Below the pieces are notes generated by a model. It saw only the letters and a list, made by a program, of their open reading frames with translations, ran no database searches and was not told where the DNA came from. A program made the translations under genes and the position numbers. From a virus: 28,263 nt of DNA. The first letter of the stretch is position 1. Each line of letters starts with the position of its first letter. The stretch is taken from positions 1 through 28,263 of the IMG/VR virus record IMGVR_UViG_3300025671_008986, one strand, 5' to 3'. Of the stretch, positions 1-7,962 are shown piece by piece.

Positions 1-252
1 AGCACTCAAGAGGTTTTGATTTTGGCTTGCGACCTTGGTTTAATTAGCAAGGGTGGAGCTTGGTTTACTTGCGACTTTGTTACTGAGTGCAAGGATTTAA
101 TTAAAGAAATAGACAAAGATGCTAATATTGAGGACGACGAAGCGCTGATGAAAGCTTATAAATTTCAAGGCCAAGACAAGCTCTACGCTTTTCTAAAACA
201 AAATCCTAAGTTAGTTGATTTTTTAGAGACTCAAATCAAAGCAATGCTATGA
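1..252 (+). CDS. recA: RecA recombinase, C-terminal fragment
   Basis: This is the end of a gene that begins before the window; the frame is open from base 1 and stops at TGA 250-252. The 83 visible residues match the C-terminal part of bacterial RecA: a helix leading into GLISKGGAWF (RecA has GLIEKSGAWY or similar), then a short acidic insert, then KLYAFLKQNP and a terminal helix (RecA: a Lys/Asn-rich turn followed by FLKENP). RecA forms filaments on single-stranded DNA and catalyses strand exchange. The ATPase core lies upstream and is not visible. The TTG at 16 is only an internal codon. The stop overlaps the next start (ATGA), so the two are probably translationally coupled. Position at the head of a replication cluster fits a phage RecA used for recombination-dependent replication. 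Confidence 0.85.
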   Translation, partial: STQEVLILACDLGLISKGGAWFTCDFVTECKDLIKEIDKDANIEDDEALMKAYKFQGQDKLYAFLKQNPKLVDFLETQIKAML

Positions 253-653
253 AAATAACCGGACTAGATGGTAGAGAGTACACTTGGAACCCTAAGTCTG
301 GAGGCGGAAAAAGATCAAAACTTCACCAAAAGGCTAAAAAAGTACTTGAAAATTGTTATCCGTATGATACAATTCTGGAAGAAGTGACTCTAGCAGGAAC
401 GCAAACAGAAAGAAGTCGTTCTAAACTTAGGGGTGACTTCTATATACCGAACAGGAATTTGATTGTTGAAGTACATGGTAAACAACACTTCGAGTTTAAC
501 AAGTTTCATTTTAAAGATAAGTTATCATTTTACAAGGCGCAAGCACGCGACCGCGACAAAAAAGAATGGTGTAATGTTAACAGTATAACAATTATTGAAT
601 TTAACTACAACGAGACAGAAGATGACTGGCGAAGAAAGATTACAGGAATTTAA
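249..653 (+). CDS. Small Vsr/EDxHD-like nuclease next to recA
   Basis: The product is 134 aa. Its core is a predicted nuclease fold: GDFYIP (D63), then a strand ending in IVEVHGKQHFEF (E74, Q79, H80), then a helix with ARDRDKKEW (D101, D103) and a last strand ITIIEF. This D...ExxGxQHF...D layout is the one seen in Vsr-like EDxHD nucleases, and the same pattern recurs in the homing endonuclease at 26756-27526 in this window. The N-terminal 30 residues are basic (SGGGKRSKLHQKAKK). There is no separate HTH or NUMOD part, so it is a bare nuclease domain. The known EDxHD enzyme I-Bth0305I sits in a phage recA intron, so a relative directly after recA is suggestive. Start ATG 249 overlaps the recA stop; I see no good RBS. 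Function as a homing or repair nuclease is inference. Confidence 0.6.
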   Translation: MKITGLDGREYTWNPKSGGGKRSKLHQKAKKVLENCYPYDTILEEVTLAGTQTERSRSKLRGDFYIPNRNLIVEVHGKQHFEFNKFHFKDKLSFYKAQARDRDKKEWCNVNSITIIEFNYNETEDDWRRKITGI

Positions 654-1092
654 GCAAGCTATTGAAGACTGGAAAACTTCTAAGCATTTGAAAGAAGTAA
701 AAGCTCCAGAAAAAGATAGCAGGATCAGTGAATTGCTGAACATGGACGCAGACAGAATGCGTGCGCTAACTTCTGCCGAATGTTTGATGTGCGCCTACGA
801 GTTATATGCTTACGCAGAATATGTAGAAACTGTAAAAGTTAAAGAAAAAAACATTTTAGAGTGGGCAGATTCTTCGATTTGGTATATAATAGGTGGGGTA
901 CTTGATCAGTACGGTGGGCAGTACGCTAAATGGCAGCAGCGATATTATGCCGCCATCAAAGAAAATCCGCTGGCTGACGAAATACTTGTAATCAAAAAAC
1001 ATGCCGAAGCTAGAGTCAGAACATTAGAAGGATGTGCTAGTAGAATTTTAAGCATGGCAGACATACTAACCAACTTAGCTAGGAGAAAATAA
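622..1092 (+). CDS. Helical hypothetical protein, possible UvsY-like recombination mediator
   Basis: The chosen start, ATG 622, gives 156 aa and overlaps the previous gene by 32 bases; a TTG at 595 would add nine residues but is less likely. The protein looks all-helical and has no catalytic motif. Its middle part has the character of a small coiled or bundled protein: MCAYELYAYAEYVETVKVKE, a conserved-looking YGGQYAKWQQRY segment near the centre, and a C-terminal helix ending in ADILTNLARRK. Size, helix content and place beside recA resemble UvsY-type mediators, which load the recombinase onto SSB-coated DNA. This is a context argument; I cannot see a decisive UvsY motif. The stop overlaps the next ATG by one base. 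Confidence 0.6.
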   Translation: MTGEERLQEFKQAIEDWKTSKHLKEVKAPEKDSRISELLNMDADRMRALTSAECLMCAYELYAYAEYVETVKVKEKNILEWADSSIWYIIGGVLDQYGGQYAKWQQRYYAAIKENPLADEILVIKKHAEARVRTLEGCASRILSMADILTNLARRK

Positions 1093-1511
1093 TGACCACA
1101 AAAGACAAGATTAAAAAATTACTCAAAAAAGCAAAAGAAGAAGGCGACATCGACATGATAGAGCTTGCTATGGAATTACTCGATGAAATTCCAGTAGAGA
1201 CTGCTACAATGTCAGAGTCGGAAGCAGATAGGTCTAAGCTGCCATCTAAGTTCTCAGAATTTGCTATGAATAACGTAAGCAATAGTCGTCAGCCAGTTGT
1301 AACGCCTCCGGGCAGAGTTAATCAGTTTGTAGACAATGGAACTGAACATAAAGACAAGATCAACCAAACGCCAGATATTAGCAGAACCGAAAGAACTAGA
1401 CCTAAATTTTCTAAAGTTGTTCAAGTTTGCACTCGATGTAATAAAGAAGTTGAAATTCATCCAACATTCAAACGTGACTTTTTTGTTTGTGACAAATGCC
1501 TAAGACGATAA
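1092..1511 (+). CDS. Hypothetical protein with C-terminal zinc-ribbon-like motif
   Basis: The product is 139 aa and unrecognised. The first 40 residues form a charged amphipathic helix rich in Lys and Glu. Residues about 40-105 look disordered (Ser, Asn, Pro, Thr). The last 30 residues hold two CxxC knuckles, CTRC and CDKC, separated by a short strand region (VEIHPTF, DFFV), which is a typical small zinc ribbon. ATG 1092 is preceded by TAGGAGAA, a good RBS placed in the end of the previous gene. The last 16 bases overlap the start of the helicase gene, so the two are probably co-translated. A zinc-ribbon tail and a flexible linker next to the helicase and primase suggest an adaptor or DNA-binding accessory factor, but that is inference. 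Confidence 0.65.
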   Translation: MTTKDKIKKLLKKAKEEGDIDMIELAMELLDEIPVETATMSESEADRSKLPSKFSEFAMNNVSNSRQPVVTPPGRVNQFVDNGTEHKDKINQTPDISRTERTRPKFSKVVQVCTRCNKEVEIHPTFKRDFFVCDKCLRR

Positions 1512-2962
1512 ATAAACTAGAAGATTTAGCATCTGAACGAGCTGTGCTGGCCGGATTGTGCCAGCATGGTCTTGATGCTTATCTAGAAATTGACTACGTT
1601 ACGTCTGAGACATTTACAGACGCAATGAACCAGTTAATATTTGACTGTGTTTACAAATCAATTTCTGAAAATACAGAGGTTGAATTATCATCTATACTGT
1701 CCGTAGCAAATAATATGGGCGTAGAGGAAGTAATCAACACCAAAGAAGAGATTGGATATATTCGATCTCTTTTTAACATGCCAATTGTTAAAGATAATAT
1801 TGGTATTTACGCATCCAAAATAACAAAGCTAAGAGTGGCTAGAGATTTCCGCAAGATGATGAAGGCTTGTGATTCTGAGCTTAGTTCAGTTACAGGCGAT
1901 GAAGATATCATGGATATTATTTCGCGTGTTGAGAACCGTATTCTGGAAGCCACAGGAGATATTTACCAGTCGGGCAACAAAAAGACAGAGACCATTGGAG
2001 AAGGTCTTGACGAATATCTAGACTTCTTAGAAAATAATGTTTCAGATTATATTGGGATACCTTCTGGATTTAGCGATTACGACCGAGCTATCGGAGGCGG
2101 CTTTAGAAGAAAGTGTGTTGATTTGGTAGGGGCGAGGCCAAAAGTTGGTAAGTCTATGTATGGGGACGCTGTTGGACTTTATGTTGCTGGAGAAGAAAAT
2201 GTTCCAGTATTAATGCTTGACACAGAAATGTCAAAAGAAGATCATTACCATAGAATGTTGGCCAATATTTCTGGTGTTGAAATTAACAGAATTGCGAGTG
2301 GCAGATTTACCGAAAGTGAGATTGATAAAGAAAAGGTACACAAAGCCGCAGAGAAATTAAAATCAATTCCATACCACTATATTAGCATTGCTGGTGAATC
2401 GTTTGAAAATATTTTAAGCCAGATGAGAAAATGGATTTATCAACATGTTGGATTTGATGAGCATGGTAGAACCAATGACTGTCTGATTATTTATGATTAC
2501 TTGAAGTTGATGGGCAGCGAAGGCATTAGCGCATCTATGCAAGAATATCAGGTCTTAGGCTTTCAAATTACGCAGCTGCATAACTTTACTGTTAAATATG
2601 ATGTCGCATGTCTAGCTTTTGTACAATTAAACAGAGATGGGACTACGACCGAAACAACCACAGTTGTTTCTGGTTCTGACAGGCTTATTTGGCTATGTAC
2701 AAGTTTTTCTATTTTCAAGATGAAATCGCCCGAAGAGATAGCTGCCGATGGAGAGAGCAATGGCAACAGAAAATTAGTTCCGGTTGTAGCGCGTCACGGG
2801 GAGGGTCTTGATGATGGTGACTACATTAGTATGGTAATGCATGGTAGGTTTGGCAGAATCGAGCAAGGTTTAACAAGAAACGAGATTCATGAGAATGAAA
2901 GATCGCGGGAAGAAGGGTTCGAGACAGATGATGTCGAGTCAGAAGATATCTTCGATATCTAA
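1496..2962 (+). CDS. dnaB: Replicative DNA helicase, DnaB-like
   Basis: This 488-aa protein has the two-domain DnaB layout. Residues about 5-110 form the N-terminal helical domain (SERAVLAGLCQHG is typical of its start), followed by a linker and a RecA-like C-terminal domain. The latter starts with GIPSGFSDYDRAIGGG and has a Walker A GARPKVGKS (residues 212-220), the LMLDTEMS segment, a Walker B-like strand CLIIYDYLKLMG, and later AFVQLNRDG and SDRLIWLCTSF corresponding to DnaB motifs 3 and 4. DnaB-family hexamers unwind the fork 5' to 3' and recruit primase. The next gene is the primase, as expected for a helicase-primase pair. The tail after about residue 455 is acidic and probably flexible. 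Length is normal for the family. Confidence 0.93.
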   Translation: MPKTINKLEDLASERAVLAGLCQHGLDAYLEIDYVTSETFTDAMNQLIFDCVYKSISENTEVELSSILSVANNMGVEEVINTKEEIGYIRSLFNMPIVKDNIGIYASKITKLRVARDFRKMMKACDSELSSVTGDEDIMDIISRVENRILEATGDIYQSGNKKTETIGEGLDEYLDFLENNVSDYIGIPSGFSDYDRAIGGGFRRKCVDLVGARPKVGKSMYGDAVGLYVAGEENVPVLMLDTEMSKEDHYHRMLANISGVEINRIASGRFTESEIDKEKVHKAAEKLKSIPYHYISIAGESFENILSQMRKWIYQHVGFDEHGRTNDCLIIYDYLKLMGSEGISASMQEYQVLGFQITQLHNFTVKYDVACLAFVQLNRDGTTTETTTVVSGSDRLIWLCTSFSIFKMKSPEEIAADGESNGNRKLVPVVARHGEGLDDGDYISMVMHGRFGRIEQGLTRNEIHENERSREEGFETDDVESEDIFDI

Positions 2963-3965
2963 TGAACTACTTCTACACATCGAAAAAGTTTTAACTCACT
3001 TCGATATAAATTACGTTGAATTTCCAAATAGGCTTGCCTTTCCATGTCCAGTTCATGGTGGCGATAGTCCTGAAGGATGTTGTATTTTTACTGATGGGAC
3101 AACCAAGCAGGGCAATTGGACTTGCTGGACGCAAGGATGTCAAGAAGAATACATTGACAGTTTGTTTGGATTCGTTCGAGGATGTTTATCTTACCACGCA
3201 GACAGAAAAGTTTCGATGCAAGAGACAGTTGACTTTTGTCTAGATATAATCGGAAAAGATTTTGACGAAATCAAAGAAGCTCCCAAAAAGAAATTTAAAA
3301 CGTTAGATGTTTTTAATCGTCGTATTGAAAGAGAGGAAGGGGTAATATCGAGATCTGATCTACGGGGAAAACTAAATATACCTGCTCAATATTATTTAGG
3401 AAGAAATTATAGCCAACTTGTTCTTGAAGCTTTCGACGTAGGCGAATGCACGACTGGCAATCAGCCAATGTCTGGCCGCGTAGTAGTGCCTGTTTACGAT
3501 GAAGATTATAACTATGTTGGCTGCGTTGGTCGCGCAATTAAAGAACATCTAAAACCTAAATGGCTACACAGTCAAGGTTTCAAAAAAAATGTTTTATATG
3601 GGCTAAACCTCGCAAAAGAAGAGATAATGAATACAGGAAGCGTCGTCTTAGTCGAAGGACAGGGAGATGTTTGGAGGCTCCACGAAGCTGGCATCGCTAA
3701 TGCCGTTGGCATTTTTGGGTGCAGTTTGAATGAAGACCAGCTAATATTATTGGAGCAAAGTGGCGCGATGAACGTAGTCATACTTACTGATTATGATGAT
3801 GCGGGAAATGGCGCTGCTGAGCAAATCGTAAAAACCTGCGGACGGCGATTTAATTATATTCGTCCAGAAATGATTGAAGGTGTCAAAGACGTGGGTGATT
3901 TAACAGTTCAACAAATAAGAGAATTTCTATATCCACAGTTAAAAGGATTTATAAATGAAAACTAA
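2928..3965 (+). CDS. dnaG: DNA primase, DnaG-like (zinc finger + TOPRIM)
   Basis: The frame is open from ATG 2889, but I prefer ATG 2928, which has AGAAGGG ten bases upstream and a shorter overlap with the helicase gene (345 aa). An N-terminal zinc-binding domain carries FPCPVHGG and later WTCW and QGC, giving a CHC2-type ligand set. A core follows in which VVLVEGQGDVW supplies the TOPRIM Glu and ILTDYDDAGNGA the DxD pair. TOPRIM primases make the short RNA primers for lagging-strand synthesis. At about 350 aa it is shorter than E. coli DnaG (581 aa) and lacks most of the C-terminal helicase-binding domain. That is common in phage primases. It sits directly behind its likely partner, the DnaB-like helicase. 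Confidence 0.9.
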   Translation: MMSSQKISSISNELLLHIEKVLTHFDINYVEFPNRLAFPCPVHGGDSPEGCCIFTDGTTKQGNWTCWTQGCQEEYIDSLFGFVRGCLSYHADRKVSMQETVDFCLDIIGKDFDEIKEAPKKKFKTLDVFNRRIEREEGVISRSDLRGKLNIPAQYYLGRNYSQLVLEAFDVGECTTGNQPMSGRVVVPVYDEDYNYVGCVGRAIKEHLKPKWLHSQGFKKNVLYGLNLAKEEIMNTGSVVLVEGQGDVWRLHEAGIANAVGIFGCSLNEDQLILLEQSGAMNVVILTDYDDAGNGAAEQIVKTCGRRFNYIRPEMIEGVKDVGDLTVQQIREFLYPQLKGFINEN

Positions 3966-4875
3966 GGTCATCGCCTTCGCTGGCGGTAAAGGATGCGGCA
4001 AAACAACAAGCATGAATTTTCTGCATGGATACCAAATGCGCGCCCATCGCATCATTGAAAACTTTGGGGTGTCCAATCGAGGTCAGCTCATCATCAAGAC
4101 AGATGTTGAGACAGAAAGCGGCAAAATAGAGGTCGCAGACACTTATATGGACATCAATAGAAAAGATGTAGAATTTATCGAATGGGCTATGTATAATATG
4201 TGGCCGTTCGTTAAAAAATACTCTTTTGCAGACCCTCTGAAAGAGATGGCTGTTGGTTTATTCGGCCTTAAAAATGAGCAGGTTTACGGAAGTTTAGAAC
4301 ATAAGAAGCAAGTAGTTCCTCATCTAAGATGGGAAAACATGCCGGGGATTTTGACTCATGAGGTTGCTGAAGAAGAATGGGGGTATTTGCGTCTGAATTA
4401 TGATAGTAAGGCAATGCAAAAAGAATTTTCTAAAATAAATCTAACATATCATACCGCAGGCCCAATGACCGTTCGCGACTTCCTACAACATTTCGGCACA
4501 GATATTTGCCGCAAAATTCACCCAAATATTTGGGTCGATAGATGTCTGCAAGACATTCAGCTAGAGCAGCCACTACTCGCAGTAATAGATGATTGTAGAT
4601 TTCCTAACGAAGTTGAAGCTATTCAGGAAATAGGCGGCAAGGTTATCGGACTTACTCGCTCTACTGAAGGGGTAGATCATCATTCCAGCGAACAGGAAAT
4701 AAAAAAGAGCTGGGACAAAATAGATCATGTTATCGACAACCAAGATATGACAATACATGAAACGTGCGCAGCTATTATAGAAGCAATTGAAGGCTTTGGA
4801 TGGTTGCAGGAAGAAATTGTTGCGGACTCAAAGAACACTAGAAAAAAGAAAATCCATAAAATTAAGGAAGACTAA
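3955..4875 (+). CDS. Deoxynucleoside monophosphate kinase
   Basis: This 306-aa P-loop kinase begins with a strand and AGGKGCGKTT (residues 9-18). It then shows blocks seen in phage dNMP kinases such as T4 gp1: KKYSFADPLKEMAVGLFGL, TVRDFLQHFGTDICRK followed by NIWVDR, and VIDDCRFPNEVEAIQEIGG with VIGLTR. These enzymes phosphorylate dNMPs, often including modified ones, to raise dNTP supply during phage replication. Its place between primase and a nuclease fits this role. The start is supported by AAAGGA seven to twelve bases upstream. The C-terminal 25 residues are Lys-rich and probably disordered. Substrate range cannot be read from sequence. Confidence 0.85.
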   Translation: MKTKVIAFAGGKGCGKTTSMNFLHGYQMRAHRIIENFGVSNRGQLIIKTDVETESGKIEVADTYMDINRKDVEFIEWAMYNMWPFVKKYSFADPLKEMAVGLFGLKNEQVYGSLEHKKQVVPHLRWENMPGILTHEVAEEEWGYLRLNYDSKAMQKEFSKINLTYHTAGPMTVRDFLQHFGTDICRKIHPNIWVDRCLQDIQLEQPLLAVIDDCRFPNEVEAIQEIGGKVIGLTRSTEGVDHHSSEQEIKKSWDKIDHVIDNQDMTIHETCAAIIEAIEGFGWLQEEIVADSKNTRKKKIHKIKED

Positions 4876-5897
4876 TGATAGTAACCTATATTCGTAGCTC
4901 CAGCTACAATAATTATGAGTATTGTCAAATGCAATACTTTATCACTTATGTTTTAGGTCATCAAAGCTTATCTGGTAAAAAGGCTCAGCTAGGCACAGTT
5001 GTCCACAAAGTCATGGAGGTTCTTGCCGCCTGCACCAAAAAACTGCAAGAAAATGCAGACAGTAAAAGCTTGTATATCAATGACGACGCTGTGGGCAAGG
5101 TAAATTTTACTCCAAGATCTTTGACTACAAAAAAATTCGTTGCCAAAGTTTTAGATCTGAGTTATAAGCATTACACAGAAAATTGTCATCACTCCTACAA
5201 GCCTGCTGATTTTAGGTTCTGTGAGGAGCAGGTCAAGACTGCACTAGAATTTAACGAGGGACAGTTCGATCCTCGGAATAGAAATATCGTAGATACCGAG
5301 CCGCAATTTGATATTCCTATTGAAGAAGATTGGGCCAAATTTAAGTATAAAATGCCTAATGGAAAAATGATGGAAGGTCAGCTTGCAATCAAGGGAACAA
5401 TCGACTTAGTTACTCAGGTTGACGACGGTGTGATCGAAGTTGTGGATTGGAAGACTGGGCGCAGGTTGAATTGGGCGACGGGTGAAGAAAAAACTTATGA
5501 GAAATTACTTGAAGATCCGCAACTTCTATTGTATAATTATGCTATCTCTAAACTTTATCCTCAATATGAACAAGCAATCATGACGATATTTTACATTAGG
5601 GATGGCGGTCCTTTCAGTATGTGTTTTGACCAGTCGGATCAGGTTAAGTTTTTAGAAATGTTGAAAAATAGATTCGGACAAATTCAGCACAATGAATATC
5701 CGCGACCATGCAGCGCTAAGCGCTCGCATTTTAAGTGTACTAAGCTGTGTCATTTTTACAAAAATAATTGGCCCGGAACAAATCAACCTATGTGTAATTA
5801 TGTTGAAGACCATCTCAAGGCATTTGGTCACGATGAAACTGTAGAAAAGTGTACAAGAGACGGATTTAATATTGGATACTATGAGGCTCCGGGATAA
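4875..5897 (+). CDS. PD-(D/E)XK exonuclease of the RecB/Cas4/AddB type with Fe-S-type cysteines
   Basis: The product is 340 aa. An opening segment SSSYNNYEYCQMQYF (C17) and LGTVVHKVMEV (H44) are typical of RecB-family nucleases. The catalytic core is GTIDLV (D177) followed by EVVDWKTG (D191, K193), and motif QLLLYNYA (Q216, Y220) completes the QxxxY signature. The C-terminus has C279, C288, C292 and C307. One early Cys and three late ones is the arrangement that holds a 4Fe-4S cluster in AddB, Dna2 and Cas4. No helicase domain is present, so it is a single-domain nuclease. It probably processes DNA ends or flaps for recombination-dependent replication. There is no cas1 or cas2 nearby, so CRISPR adaptation is not implied. 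The start follows an AAGGAAG RBS. Confidence 0.85.
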   Translation: MIVTYIRSSSYNNYEYCQMQYFITYVLGHQSLSGKKAQLGTVVHKVMEVLAACTKKLQENADSKSLYINDDAVGKVNFTPRSLTTKKFVAKVLDLSYKHYTENCHHSYKPADFRFCEEQVKTALEFNEGQFDPRNRNIVDTEPQFDIPIEEDWAKFKYKMPNGKMMEGQLAIKGTIDLVTQVDDGVIEVVDWKTGRRLNWATGEEKTYEKLLEDPQLLLYNYAISKLYPQYEQAIMTIFYIRDGGPFSMCFDQSDQVKFLEMLKNRFGQIQHNEYPRPCSAKRSHFKCTKLCHFYKNNWPGTNQPMCNYVEDHLKAFGHDETVEKCTRDGFNIGYYEAPG

Positions 5898-6397
5898 TGA
5901 TTGAAGTACAAATTACAGAAGGGATGAAAAAGCGAGCATGGCGAAAAGCCCGAGAAATGGGGGTTATTAACAATTCCATTATGAAGGGTGATGGAAATAT
6001 TGCAGGATTTTTAGGAGAAGAGGTTGCAAATTATGTTTTGTGTGGTATAATCAATAACACATACGATTATGATATTGTTACTGGAAACCTTTGTGGAAAT
6101 AGCCAACAGGTTACTTGGGACGTAAAAACCAAACGTTGCACTAGCCCGCCAAAGCCTTACTATGATTGTTCAGTTGCAAACTACAATACCAAGCAAAAAT
6201 GCGACAACTATGTCTTTGTCAGGATTGAGAATAAGAATGGGCGATGGGGCCGAGCTTGGGTGCTTGGCTGGTTGCCTCGCGATGAATATTACAAAAAGGC
6301 AAGAAAGCTAACCAAAGGCGAAATCGACCCTTCTAACGGTTTTGTTGTTAGGGCTGACTGTCACAATGTTGCGATTAAAGATTTGAACAAACCTTGA
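5897..6397 (+). CDS. Conserved phage protein with PD-(D/E)XK nuclease-like core
   Basis: This 166-aa protein resembles a type I recall as common in large phages but without an established function. It starts with a basic helix (MKKRAWRKAREMG), then GNIAGFLGEEVANYVL (E41, E42), then YDYDI (D57, D59), then the strand TWDVKTKR (D75, K77). An alpha-helix carrying Glu followed by D...DxK is the PD-(D/E)XK nuclease layout. The second half has AWVLGWLPRDEY and GEIDPSNGFVVRADCHN, probably strands of the same fold. It follows the RecB-type nuclease with a one-base overlap and precedes the polymerase. A role in DNA processing or host DNA breakdown is plausible; the real substrate is unknown. Confidence 0.65.
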   Translation: MIEVQITEGMKKRAWRKAREMGVINNSIMKGDGNIAGFLGEEVANYVLCGIINNTYDYDIVTGNLCGNSQQVTWDVKTKRCTSPPKPYYDCSVANYNTKQKCDNYVFVRIENKNGRWGRAWVLGWLPRDEYYKKARKLTKGEIDPSNGFVVRADCHNVAIKDLNKP

Positions 6398-6405
6398 GAA
6401 ATAAA

Positions 6406-7962
6406 ATGTGGAATCCTATAAATTGTAAAACGCACTTCAGTCTACAGACTGCATTTTGCAAAACTGATAAACTAGCACAAAGATGCAAGGAATATGGCTA
6501 TACTGCCTGTGGTATTGCTGACTTTGAAAGTGTTTCTGGTGCTGTAGAATTTAGTGCAGACTGTAAAAAGCATGGTATCAAGCCAATCATTGGTTGTGAG
6601 TTTGATGGTTATATTTTATATGCTAAGAATAAAAATGGATGGTTTGATTTAGTTCGATATGTTTCCAATAAAAATCTAGACGTTCTGAAACAAGTTGCTA
6701 AAGCTGGAAATGTTATCTGTGTTACAAAAGAAAAGAATGGATTTGCCAAGCTATTTAAGCATAATCATTATCAGTTAGACTATGAAAATCAAGCGATCTA
6801 CTATGTTGATCAAAGTGACGCTGATTGTCATAGGGTCATGCTGTGTAGCAAGCTAAAAACTACGCTTAAAAAAATCAAGAACATAGAACACGACTACGAA
6901 CAGTTTTTTAATGGTGATGACAAGTGGTTTTTGCCTAAGCTAACTGGCAAAACTGCTGGATTTGACATCGCTGATAAATGTGAAGATTACGATCTTGCCG
7001 GACCTCCGCTCCTGCCCACGTTTGAATGTCCAGAAGGATACAATGAGGATGAATATCTAACTCAACTATGTAGAGATGGCTGGGCTAGATTGCTGATTCC
7101 TTCAGGCAAGGTTAAAGACAAAGAATACAAAGAAATCTATGCAGATAGAGTAAAACATGAGCTTAAAGTTATTTTTAAAGCTCAACTGTCTGGATATTTT
7201 TTGATTGTTCAGGACATTATTAGATGGGTGCGCGAGCAAGGCTGGCTTGCGGGTCCGGGTCGAGGCTCAGCCGCAGGATGTTTAGTGTCGTATCTACTAG
7301 GCATCACAGAAGTAGATCCTATAGAATACGACCTTATTTTCGAGCGATTCTACAACGAAGGTAGAAACACTGAGGGCAACGTAGCGATCCCCGATATTGA
7401 CATGGATGTTCCAGCAGAACGTAGGGACGAAGTTATTGATTATATCAAACAAAAATATGGGGCAAATAAAGTGGCTCAGATGATTACGTTTGGGCGATTG
7501 CAAGGACGCGCGGCACTAAAAGAAGTATTAAGAATCAATGAAAGCGTGTCATTTGCAGAAATGAATGCGATAACAGATTGTATGATTGACGAATCTAAAA
7601 TTTCTGACCAATTAGAGATGATGGAAGACAAGTCTGTAATTCGTTGGAACTTGGAAAACAAGGCAGACGATCTTAAAAATTATTGTTACTATAATGATAA
7701 AGGGGAATTAGAAGGTCCGCTTGCAAATATTTTTGAACAAGCAATTAATATTGAAGGAACTAACAAGTCGCAAGGAAAGCATCCTGCCGGTGTTATTATT
7801 TCAAGTGTAAATTTGGCCGATGTTTGTCCTATGACTGAAGATAAAGATGGCAATCCTGTAGTGGCGTTTGAAATGAACGCACTAGAGTTTCAAGGACATA
7901 TCAAATTTGATGTTCTCGGGATTGCATTATTAAGTAAAGTAATGGAGGTGTGTAATGCTTAA
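6406..7962 (+). CDS. dnaE: DNA polymerase III alpha subunit, N-terminal half (PHP + palm), split gene
   Basis: Start ATG 6406 gives 518 aa; TTG 6394 is unlikely. Residues about 1-200 are a shortened PHP domain: the usual HxH start is replaced by CKTHFSL and the TDHG-type motif by ADFESV, so the metal site looks lost. The polymerase part follows, with AGPGRGSAAGCLVSYLLGI (about 281-299), PDIDMD (D330, D332, the DnaE catalytic pair), KYGANKVAQMITFG, KHPAGVIIS and HIKFDVLG (D502, the third catalytic Asp). The protein stops 16 residues later, before the fingers. The remainder is encoded at 9518-11062. Together the two parts give 1032 aa against about 1160 in E. coli DnaE. The last codons contain a strong RBS for the next gene. 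The two proteins must associate to make an active polymerase. Confidence 0.9.
   Translation: MWNPINCKTHFSLQTAFCKTDKLAQRCKEYGYTACGIADFESVSGAVEFSADCKKHGIKPIIGCEFDGYILYAKNKNGWFDLVRYVSNKNLDVLKQVAKAGNVICVTKEKNGFAKLFKHNHYQLDYENQAIYYVDQSDADCHRVMLCSKLKTTLKKIKNIEHDYEQFFNGDDKWFLPKLTGKTAGFDIADKCEDYDLAGPPLLPTFECPEGYNEDEYLTQLCRDGWARLLIPSGKVKDKEYKEIYADRVKHELKVIFKAQLSGYFLIVQDIIRWVREQGWLAGPGRGSAAGCLVSYLLGITEVDPIEYDLIFERFYNEGRNTEGNVAIPDIDMDVPAERRDEVIDYIKQKYGANKVAQMITFGRLQGRAALKEVLRINESVSFAEMNAITDCMIDESKISDQLEMMEDKSVIRWNLENKADDLKNYCYYNDKGELEGPLANIFEQAINIEGTNKSQGKHPAGVIISSVNLADVCPMTEDKDGNPVVAFEMNALEFQGHIKFDVLGIALLSKVMEVCNA
7944..7957 (+). promoter_or_regulatory. Strong ribosome binding site inside the polymerase N-half
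   Basis: GGAGG at 7944-7948 lies six bases before ATG 7955, inside the codons for the last residues of the polymerase N-half (MEVCNA). It is one of the best Shine-Dalgarno matches in the window and fixes the start of the 72-aa gene that follows. Confidence 0.6.

Noticed and set aside
3016-3243. Small + strand open frame inside the primase gene
   Set aside because: It is in another frame across the primase zinc-binding region, has no ribosome site and no recognisable protein features.
4875-5897. Phage-borne CRISPR cas4
   Set aside because: The nuclease fold and cysteines fit Cas4 but equally AddB or Dna2 types. The neighbours are replication genes and there is no array.
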